Source: Anaerolineales bacterium Chloro_02 | GTDB lineage: Bacteria; Chloroflexota; Anaerolineae; Anaerolineales; Anaerolineaceae | Assembly (NCBI GenBank): GCA_001603765.1 | Contig: LUZV01000212.1 | Coordinates: forward strand, 1 to 5,571 | Reading direction: 5' to 3' | Length of the DNA stretch: 5,571 nt | Shown: positions 1-5,571 of the stretch, piece by piece | How the letters are laid out: every line of letters starts with the position of its first letter | Numbering within the stretch: the stretch's first letter is position 1 | Translations under genes and position numbers: made by a program | Notes under the pieces: generated by a model | What the model saw: the letters and a program-made list of their open reading frames with translations, nothing else | What the model was told of the DNA's origin: nothing | The model's database searches: none

Positions 1-388
1 AGGGGCAAATCTTAACACACAGACCGCAAGCGACGCAGGTGGCTTCGTCTACTTTAGCCACCTGATAGGGTGTCTTCTTACCACTTTCAACAGCTATCGT
101 CTTTACGGCGTTTATCACACCTGAAATGTGTATCTTTTGCGGACAGGCAGGGTAGCACAAGTCGCAAGCGGTGCAGAGCCAGGTGGTTTTATCAGCAAAG
201 GCGTCTTCGGTCAGGTTGAAAACAGCCTCGCGGATGAGCCTGCGCGGGTTGTAAGTGCTCTCGAGCTTGGTTTGGATCATACATTTGCTGGTGCATGTGC
301 CGCAAGAATAGCACATCATCAGCATCTCGCCACCAGGGATGGCTTTGACGCGTTCGGAGAGGGCGTTTGGATCCGCGTAACTGCTCAT
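1..388 (-). CDS. hdrC: HdrC-like iron-sulfur protein, partial (C-terminus beyond the left edge)
   Basis: Only the first 129 residues are in the window. The protein carries three cysteine clusters that can each bind a [4Fe-4S] centre: CYSCGTCTSKC at C26/C29/C32/C36, CTACDLCYPACP at C72/C75/C78/C82, and CVACGLCVKICP at C118/C121/C124/C128, cut by the window edge. The first two, with the LIREAVFNL helix between them, are the layout of heterodisulfide reductase subunit C, which relays electrons between HdrA and HdrB-type partners. The third motif is not part of classical HdrC and suggests a fused ferredoxin domain or a longer Hdr-like protein. There is no signal peptide or membrane segment, so it is likely cytoplasmic. 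The ATG at 388-386 overlaps the hdrA stop by four bases (ATGA), and AAAGG at 400-396 serves as ribosome binding site. The family call is firm; the full domain make-up and the partner are unknown because the gene is cut. Confidence 0.85.
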   Translation of the reverse strand, partial: MSSYADPNALSERVKAIPGGEMLMMCYSCGTCTSKCMIQTKLESTYNPRRLIREAVFNLTEDAFADKTTWLCTACDLCYPACPQKIHISGVINAVKTIAVESGKKTPYQVAKVDEATCVACGLCVKICP

Positions 389-2922
389 GCCACCACCTTT
401 CTGCCGATCATCTCGTCAACGATAAAATCAACCTGAACCATTGCCTGCGCCACACCGGGAACGTCACCCAATTTGGTGAGTTTCTTTTCCATTTCAGGGC
501 GCAAGCGCTCAATTTCAGCTTTCAGGACGTCTTCAGGGATGGCATCCAGCGAAGCCTGCATCTCATTGATCACACGGGCATATTTATCGCCCTCAGCCGC
601 GCTGATCCACTCCACCCTAAAGCGACCAGGACTCATTTGCATGCGTTCGAACATTTTTTCGAGCCTGGCTGCGCGTTTCGCGCCGGCAATCTGACCGGTG
701 ATGTAGTGGCAGTCCTGCGGATGGCATCCGGAGTAGAGAACCGCGCCAGCGCCAAGCCGATAGGCTTCATAAATCAGGTCGGCATCCATCCGCGCGGAGC
801 ACATCACGCGCAGACCGCGCTCATTGGCGCTGTATTCAAAATGCGAAGTTCCAGCCAGATCCGCGCCGCCGTAAGAACACCATTGGCAGCGGAAAGCGAG
901 GATTTTCTTCTCGGGCTCAACAGCCAAAAGCGTGCGGATTTGCGCCAGAACCTGCGCGTCGGTGAAATGGAGCTGGGTGATCGAGTCGTGCGGGCACTCG
1001 CCTACGCACGCGCCGCAGCCGTGGCACTTCGCGGTGATTACTTCCGCCGCGAGACCTTTGGTGTAATCAATCGCGCCGTATGGGCAGGCGCGTTCGCAAA
1101 TGCCGCAAGCCTGTCCCTTCGCGCTCACGCAGCGATCGGGCCAAACGACCGCCACGGTCGGTTCGATCTGCCAGCTATCCGAATGCAGGATGCGCGAGGC
1201 GCGGGAAGCAGCCGCGGAGCCCTGCGCAACGCTGGCGGGGATGTCTTTGGGTCCCTGACAGGCGCCAGCAAAGAAGATGCCGTCCGTGGGGCTGTCCATC
1301 GGGCGAAGTTTGGGGTGGTATTCCATGAACCAGCCGCCAGGCGACTGCGCCACGTTGAGCACTGAGCTCATGTGGTTTTGGTCGGGTTGAGGCACTGCCG
1401 CTTGGTTCAGCATGACCATATCGTATTCATGTTCCACAACTTTGCCGAGCGTAATATCCTCGGAAGCGATGAAGAGCTGATGTGTGTCGGGGTCTTCGGT
1501 AATTTCGGAGGGGCGTCCCTGGATAAAGCGGATGCCTGCTTCGCGCGCGCGATCGTAAAACTCTTCGTAGCCTTTTGATGGCGTGCGGATGTCGATATAG
1601 TAGATGGAAATTTCCGTGTCGGGGTTCATCTGCTTGAGGAGCAGCGCGTTCTTGATGGCGTACATGCAGCAGAAATTCGAACAACTCTGGTTGTAGCGTT
1701 TATCGCGCGAGCCGACGCAGTTGATGATACCAATGCGTTTTGGCGATTTTCCGTCGCTTGGGCGGATCAGCGCGCCGTGGGTGGGACCAGCTGAGTTATT
1801 AAGTCGTTCCATTTCCATGGCGGTGATCACATTTGGGAAGCGCCCATAGCCGTACTCGGTCATGGGGGTTGGGTCAAAATGACCAAAACCAGTTGCCACC
1901 ACGATGGCGCCGATCTCCTGCTCAACGAGTTTATCTTCCATGCTGAAGTCAATCGCTTCAAGAGCGCCGCACGCTTCCACGCATTTGTAGCAGTGGATAC
2001 AGGCGTCCATGTCTATGTTGTAAATCAGCGGCACAGCCTGGCTCATGGGGATGTAGGCAGCCTTACGAGGGGCAAGGTTTAGCTCGAAATAATTAGGGAT
2101 TTCAACCGGGCAGGCTTTCGTGCAGGCGCCGCAACCGTTGCAGCGGTCCGCGCGAACATATTTGGCTTTCTCGCGAAGAGTCACGACAAAATTGCCGACG
2201 TAGCCTTCGACTTTTTCAACTTCGGTAAAGGTTTTTACTTCAATCAGGGGCTGACGCGCCGCGTCAACCATTTTTGGCGCGAGAATTCATATACTACAGT
2301 CCATCGTTGGAAAGGTCTTGTTAAGCTGCGCCATGACCCCTCCAATCGTTGGTTCTTTTTCTACTAGGGTAACCGGGATATTCTGTTCTGCCAGGTCCAG
2401 CGCGGCGTTGATGCCGGCCACGCCACCGCCGATGACCAGGGCGCGTTTAGTTACGGGCACTTTGATCATGTCGAGCGGGGTTAAAAATGCAGCTTTCGCG
2501 ACAGCCGCGGCTGTCAGGTCTTTGGCTTTTTCGAGCGCGCCTTCGCGATCGTGTCCGTGCGCCCAAGTGCACTGTTCGCGGATATTCGCCATTTCCATCA
2601 GGAAGGGGTTCAGCCCGGCTTCAGCCACGCAACCGCGGAAGGTTGGTTCGTGCATGCGCACTGAACATGCCGAAACAACTACACGGTTTAATCCATACTT
2701 GGTAATATCTTCTTTAATGAGGCGCTGACCGCTGTCAGCGCAGGCGTACATGGTATCGATGGAGCGGACAACGCCAGGCAGTTTGCCAGCAAAATCGACA
2801 ACCTCTTCGGGAGGGATGACGCCGGCAATGTTGCTGCCGCAGTGGCAGATGTAAACTCCGATGCGGGGCTCATCCTGTGGAAAGTCCGCGGAATGGCTAT
2901 TGGTGATCGGGTCTTCACTCAT
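385..2922 (-). CDS. hdrA: Selenocysteine-containing HdrA-MvhD fusion flavoprotein (in-frame TGA at 2289-2287 read as Sec)
   Basis: One 845-residue reading frame if the TGA at codon 212 is read as selenocysteine. Residues 1-150 are the HdrA N-terminal domain (RIGVYICHCGSN, YACADSGQ, SACSVRMHEPTFR). Residues 161-200 hold the FAD-binding Rossmann motif VIGGGVAG and EKEPTIGG. The CxxU motif is C209/U212. An inserted ferredoxin domain has C261/C264/C267/C271 and C308/C311/C314/C318. The flavoprotein fold resumes with VVATGF, CVGSRD (C402), CSNFCC (C414/C418/C419) and FAGACQGPKDIP (552-563). A C-terminal ferredoxin has C598/C606/C609/C613, with an unusually long first spacing, and C633/C636/C639/C643. 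An MvhD-like domain follows (CQWCSYGGADLAG from C679, then C708, GCHPQDCHY with C733/C738) and a helical tail. HdrA is the FAD subunit that splits or merges electron pairs in Hdr complexes; MvhD-type domains deliver electrons to it. The start is ATG 2922-2920 with GGAG at 2931-2928, overlapping the ferredoxin stop by four bases. Standard callers would split this gene at 2289. The bifurcating role is inferred from the family. Confidence 0.93.
2249..2269 (-). promoter_or_regulatory. Bacterial SECIS element of hdrA
   Basis: Downstream of the TGA the minus strand can fold into a 9-bp stem with the 5' arm GGTTGACGC, loop GGC (2260-2258) and 3' arm GCGTCAGCC. All pairs are Watson-Crick except one T-G wobble, third from the base. 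There are 26 bases between the TGA and the loop, and the loop begins with GG. This fits the published general description of bacterial SECIS elements: a hairpin in the coding sequence just after UGA, apical loop about 16-37 bases away, and a G in the first two loop positions. It differs from E. coli fdhF in its very short loop and the lack of an obvious bulged U in the upper stem. It would bind SelB carrying Sec-tRNA(Sec). Confidence 0.8.
2287..2289 (-). other. Selenocysteine codon (TGA recoded within hdrA)
   Basis: On the minus strand the codons read D-C-S-I-TGA-I-L-A-P-K-M-V. HdrA proteins from many organisms have Cys at this place (DCSICILAPK-like), so TGA replaces TGC/TGT in a CxxC. Homology to HdrA continues without a break or frame change on both sides. 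The next ATG (2271-2269) has no Shine-Dalgarno sequence upstream, which argues against separate translation of the second part. HdrA of some methanococci is a known selenoprotein, so the family tolerates Sec; that this is the identical position should be confirmed by alignment. Confidence 0.92.
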
Positions 2923-3431
2923 TTGGGCTCCGTTGCCTTTTGAGGAATTTCAAAGGATTCTGCAATCAGATTGCGGCGGGTTCGCTGGGCGCGCTGGTCG
3001 GGTGTGGTGAGCGATAACGCGTCTTTAGGGCACCACTTTACGCACTGCGGACCTTCGGGATCGTCTTTGCACTGATCGCAGATTTCCGCCAGGGTAGTTT
3101 TGGGGTTGATGGAAATCGCGCCGAAATCGCAGGCTTCAATGCACCAGGCACAGCCGTCGCATTTGGTGGCGCTGACATCGATAATGCCGGTTATCGGGTC
3201 CTGGGTGAGGGCGTCGCGCGGGCAGACGATCACGCAGGGAGCGTTTTCGCAGGTGCGGCAGGCGATTGCGGTGATGAGCACTTCATCCACGCGCACGGTG
3301 CGAATGCGGCTGCGGTAGGAATTGTATTCCCCAGTTTTTGCGAAAGAACACATATATTCACAAAGCTGACAGCCCACGCAAAGGTTGGGGTCGCAATCAA
3401 TGTAGGCATATTTTGACGTACTGGTTGCCAT
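2919..3431 (-). CDS. Four-cluster [4Fe-4S] ferredoxin, HycB/BamC-like electron-transfer subunit
   Basis: A 170-residue protein with 16 cysteines arranged as four [4Fe-4S] motifs: C18/C21/C24/C28 (CVGCQLCEYMC), C58/C61/C66/C70 (CRTCENAPCVIVCP), C91/C94/C97/C101 (CDGCAWCIEAC) and C118/C121/C130/C134 (CDQC, then CVKWCP). This is the DmsB/HycB/NarH-type polyferredoxin that carries electrons between a pterin-containing catalytic subunit and a partner. Encoded just after an AOR subunit, it matches the role of BamC beside BamB. I chose the ATG at 3431-3429 because GAGGAG (3440-3435) lies directly before it and the protein then begins 13 residues ahead of the first Cys. An in-frame ATG at 3467 would run into the end of the AOR gene and lacks support. 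The stop overlaps the hdrA start (ATGA, 2922-2919). There is no signal peptide, so it is likely cytoplasmic. Its redox partners are inferred from position only. Confidence 0.92.
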   Translation of the reverse strand: MATSTSKYAYIDCDPNLCVGCQLCEYMCSFAKTGEYNSYRSRIRTVRVDEVLITAIACRTCENAPCVIVCPRDALTQDPITGIIDVSATKCDGCAWCIEACDFGAISINPKTTLAEICDQCKDDPEGPQCVKWCPKDALSLTTPDQRAQRTRRNLIAESFEIPQKATEPK

Positions 3432-3434
3432 AAG

Positions 3435-3440
3435 CTCCTC
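3435..3440 (-). promoter_or_regulatory. Ribosome binding site deciding the ferredoxin start
   Basis: GAGGAG lies three bases before the ATG at 3431-3429, in the 10-base gap after the AOR stop (TAA, 3444-3442). It favours this ATG over the one 36 bases further upstream, which would sit inside the AOR coding sequence. Confidence 0.75.
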
Positions 3441-3441
3441 G

Positions 3442-5328
3442 TTAAACTCCGATTTGTTCAGCCACATCCGGCATGCCGAGTTTGATCAACAGCTCTTTGG
3501 GGATCAAACCTTCCTCAGTCCAGCCTTTGGCTTCGTAGTAAAGTTTCTTCATATATTGAAGTTCTTCATCTGTTACAAATACACCCGCGCTGGGACCTTT
3601 CGTGAAGGCATCATGCTTCCAGCGCCAGGGTAGATCATCATCTTCTTCTTTCCAACCCTCACGGATGTTGAAGGCTTTTTTAATTGTACAAGCGCGCACG
3701 CCGATCAGGTCCACATCCGCGTATTCATAATTCCAACCGGTTGTCGCGTTGATCAACTTCGCGATGGCAGGCCAGGCTCCGGCGCGGTCTGCCTTGCCAG
3801 TAAAACTGCGGCGAATGAACTTACAGAGCGGGAGTGTGTCATAAACGGCGGCATATTCTTCTGAATCAGCAGCAACGCGACCGCGGGTTTCGTCCACTGT
3901 AAAGCGGTTGGTTTCGCCCTTCATGTCCGGGTCATAGGCGGCAGACCGGTTGTGGCAGCCGCCGCGCGTGCCGGTGGCAAGCCCAACAGCAAAAGTTTTG
4001 AGTGAGCGGGCATCATAGCCGGCGGACTCTAAACCTTTGGTATTGACAGCCCATTTATAGCTTTCCGTCCCGCGTTCTTTATCGATGATCTGGCTGGCGA
4101 TGCGTGTGCCCTGGGAAAGGATTTTGCCGATTCCCTCCTGGTCGCGGATCATCTCCGCGACGGCGACGGCGGCATCTCCGGCTCCAAAGGTTAATTCAAG
4201 CCCTTCGGGGTGCGCTTTGCTGGCAAAATCTTCTTTCTTCAGCACGCCTTTCTCGTAACACTCCATCGCCCAACCGATGGTGACGCCCATACTAATGCTG
4301 TCCATGCCGTCATGATCTGAGATGGTGATGAGTTTGATGGCGGCGCGCATGTCTGAGATGCCGAGGTTAGAGCTATTGGCAAACAAGCTTTCATATTCGA
4401 TGCCAGTCATCGCGCCGGCGAATGGACCGGTTTTAACCATTGACATCTGTTCACAGGCGATCGGGCACTGGGCGCAGGCGATCACCTTCACTTTGTGATG
4501 CTTGTCGAGATACTCGCCGCTAACGAGCTCCGCGTCTTCAAAAACACCTTCCTGGAAGTTGCGCGTAGGTAAAACGCCCATCTTGTTGGTGTTAAGCAGA
4601 CCGGTTGAGGTTCCGAAGATGCGGTATTTCTCTGTGTCTTTACCCTGAGCGCTCTTGGAGATGTCGTAAGAGAGTTGATTGAGACTTGCTGGGTCAAACA
4701 CTTTTACACCGTGCGTGCCGCGCACGGAAAGAGCCTTGAGCTTCTTATTTCCCCAGACCATACCGTGCCCGGTTCGCCCGAGTTGTCGTCCGTCATTGGT
4801 GACGTTGGCATAGCGCACAAGATTTTCGCCGCAGGGTCCGATCGTGCAGGAACGGATTTGCTCATCACCAAGTTTCTCTCGGATAGCTTCTTCAGTTTCG
4901 AAGGTACCCTTACCGAGCAGGTAGGTGGCATCATTAAACTGAACCCGGTCATCATCAATGAAAAGCTGAGTCCATTTATCGCAGCTATTGTGCAGAACCA
5001 GACCATCCCAACCGGCGCGTTTGAGCGCGATTGAGAACCAGCTGCCCGAGAGGCTGTCGCCTATGAAACCTGTCAGAGGTGATTTTGATGCCAGCCCAAA
5101 TTTCCCGCCGACAGGTACAGGTGTGCCGGTAAAGATGCCGTTGGCAAAGCAGATCGGGTTGCCGTCGTCCAGAGGGTCACAGCCAGGGGTGATGTTTTCC
5201 CAGAGAAGGCGTGATGCCATCGAGACGCCACCGATCCATAGCTTGTACCACTCTTCCGGTTTCGTTTCGATCCAGGTTTTCTTGGTTTTGAGGTCAACAT
5301 GAAGGATTTTGCCGCTATAACCGTGCAT
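3442..5328 (-). CDS. aor: Aldehyde:ferredoxin oxidoreductase family tungsten enzyme (AOR/BamB-like catalytic subunit)
   Basis: A 628-residue protein, close to the usual AOR length of about 600-650. The N-terminal AOR domain starts with the typical MHGYSGKILHVDL and includes WIGGVSMASRLLWE, a GPCGENLVRYANV segment (164-176) and GRTGHGMVWGNKKLKAL (184-200), which correspond to the tungstopterin-binding half. The [4Fe-4S] ligands are C285/C288/C292 (CAQCPIAC) and C502 (LPLCKF), as in AOR-family enzymes. DHDGMDSISMG (338-348) and AGYDARSLK with GTRGGCHNRS (453-462) are the other pterin-site signatures. The family oxidises aldehydes to acids with ferredoxin, or in the BamB branch reduces benzoyl-CoA; some members reduce carboxylic acids. 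The downstream four-cluster ferredoxin and HdrA suggest a multi-subunit complex rather than a stand-alone AOR. No Tat signal is present, so it is cytoplasmic. The start is supported by AGGAG at 5338-5334. The family is certain; the substrate is not, and tungsten rather than molybdenum is inferred from the family. Confidence 0.95.
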   Translation of the reverse strand: MHGYSGKILHVDLKTKKTWIETKPEEWYKLWIGGVSMASRLLWENITPGCDPLDDGNPICFANGIFTGTPVPVGGKFGLASKSPLTGFIGDSLSGSWFSIALKRAGWDGLVLHNSCDKWTQLFIDDDRVQFNDATYLLGKGTFETEEAIREKLGDEQIRSCTIGPCGENLVRYANVTNDGRQLGRTGHGMVWGNKKLKALSVRGTHGVKVFDPASLNQLSYDISKSAQGKDTEKYRIFGTSTGLLNTNKMGVLPTRNFQEGVFEDAELVSGEYLDKHHKVKVIACAQCPIACEQMSMVKTGPFAGAMTGIEYESLFANSSNLGISDMRAAIKLITISDHDGMDSISMGVTIGWAMECYEKGVLKKEDFASKAHPEGLELTFGAGDAAVAVAEMIRDQEGIGKILSQGTRIASQIIDKERGTESYKWAVNTKGLESAGYDARSLKTFAVGLATGTRGGCHNRSAAYDPDMKGETNRFTVDETRGRVAADSEEYAAVYDTLPLCKFIRRSFTGKADRAGAWPAIAKLINATTGWNYEYADVDLIGVRACTIKKAFNIREGWKEEDDDLPWRWKHDAFTKGPSAGVFVTDEELQYMKKLYYEAKGWTEEGLIPKELLIKLGMPDVAEQIGV

Positions 5329-5333
5329 ACATA

Positions 5334-5338
5334 CTCCT
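5334..5338 (-). promoter_or_regulatory. Ribosome binding site of the AOR gene
   Basis: AGGAG is five bases before the ATG at 5328-5326. A second ATG at 5332-5330 lies between them but is out of frame. Confidence 0.75.
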
Positions 5339-5414
5339 ATTAATAGTCATTCTTGCAAACTTAACAAATCTGGCATGATGGATGAAGAGCGATTTTTAAT
5401 TGTCACTGATTGTA

Positions 5415-5443
5415 AGTATAACTTAATCTACCAAAACCGTCAG
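5415..5443 (-). promoter_or_regulatory. Candidate sigma-70-type promoter of the operon
   Basis: On the minus strand, CTGACG (5443-5438, four of six matches to TTGACA) and TATACT (5420-5415, five of six to TATAAT) are separated by exactly 17 bases. Transcription would begin near 5408, giving a leader of about 80 bases before the AOR start. It is the best -35/-10 pair I found in the upstream region, but AT-rich DNA gives such matches by chance, so this is a moderate call. Confidence 0.4.
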
Positions 5444-5571
5444 AAATTCGATCGGCTGGGATTGGCAAGTTACAAGATAGAAAGCAAAGAAAAGTGTAAT
5501 AAAAATGCTCAATGATTGAATAATATTTATCAGCGTTACGACATTTGTGCGTTAGGTTATGGAATTGTTAC

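Larger units (their letters stand above)
5329..5571. other. Noncoding AT-rich upstream region
   Basis: These 243 bases contain no credible gene on either strand and are clearly more AT-rich than the coding DNA beside them. Apart from the candidate promoter and the AOR ribosome binding site, I see only a short perfect inverted repeat (TCAAT-G-ATTGA, 5509-5519), too small to call an operator. I see no riboswitch-like fold, tRNA, or strong terminator for an upstream gene. Confidence 0.6.

Noticed and set aside
367..1365. A 332-codon open frame on the plus strand
   Set aside because: It lies wholly antisense to hdrA, has no ribosome binding site, and its translation resembles no protein family I recognise. 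It is a shadow of the coding strand.
2260..2281. Alternative hairpin with CGCGCC pairing to GG and CGCG around an A-rich loop
   Set aside because: It needs a four-base bulge, has only six pairs, its loop lacks G, and it competes with the better 9-bp stem.
2269..2289. The TGA as a nonsense mutation or sequencing error making hdrA a pseudogene, or two separate genes split at this point
   Set aside because: The stop is TGA, not TAA or TAG, at an invariant-type Cys, with a SECIS-like hairpin at the correct distance. The rest of the gene is intact, and the second ATG has no ribosome binding site.
3432..3467. Upstream ATG that would extend the ferredoxin by 12 residues
   Set aside because: It overlaps the end of the AOR gene, and the GAGGAG site belongs to the ATG at 3431.
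5509..5519. Perfect 5-bp inverted repeat around one base, as a possible operator
   Set aside because: It is short, AT-rich and about 65 bases upstream of the candidate -35 element; chance is the simpler explanation.
5559..5571. Possible divergent gene start (ATG at 5559 on the plus strand)
   Set aside because: Only four codons are visible and there is no convincing ribosome binding site, so it cannot be supported.

Overview
The window is one end of a single minus-strand operon for tungsten- and flavin-based electron transfer in a strictly anaerobic bacterium. Transcription runs from right to left. An AT-rich leader with a plausible sigma-70-type promoter (about 5329-5571) is followed by: (1) an aldehyde:ferredoxin oxidoreductase (AOR) family tungstoprotein, 5328-3442; (2) a small ferredoxin with four [4Fe-4S] motifs, HycB/BamC-like, 3431-2919; (3) a large HdrA-type flavoprotein with a C-terminal MvhD-like domain, 2922-385; (4) the start of an HdrC-like iron-sulfur protein that runs off the left edge, 388 to <1. 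Gaps are 10 bases or less. Two of the three junctions are 4-base ATGA stop/start overlaps, so the genes are almost certainly co-transcribed and translationally coupled.

The main result is in the hdrA gene. Conventional ORF calling splits it into a 211-residue and a 628-residue protein, but the two lie in the same frame and are separated only by a TGA (2289-2287) and five sense codons. The TGA falls exactly where HdrA proteins carry the second Cys of a conserved CxxC (DCSIC-ILAP) next to the FAD-binding region. It is followed, 26 bases later, by a GGC loop on a 9-bp stem (2269-2249). This is what a bacterial SECIS element should look like, and no ribosome binding site precedes the second ATG. 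I read this as one 845-residue selenoprotein with a CxxU motif (C209/U212), not two genes and not a pseudogene.

A SECIS inside the coding region directly after the UGA is the bacterial arrangement (archaea place it in the untranslated region). Together with Shine-Dalgarno sites and a -35/-10 promoter, this points to a bacterium that makes selenocysteine and tungstopterin enzymes. The phylum cannot be fixed from this window; an anaerobic Chloroflexota or Desulfobacterota-type organism is a guess.

Working model (inference): the AOR subunit oxidises or reduces an aldehyde/carboxylate- or acyl-type substrate. The four-cluster ferredoxin passes electrons to the HdrA-MvhD flavoprotein, and the HdrC-like protein connects this to a further partner encoded beyond the left edge. 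The order AOR / four-cluster ferredoxin / HdrA resembles the BamB-BamC-BamE part of class II benzoyl-CoA reductase complexes, so flavin-based electron bifurcation or confurcation is a reasonable hypothesis. The substrate is not determined by the sequence.
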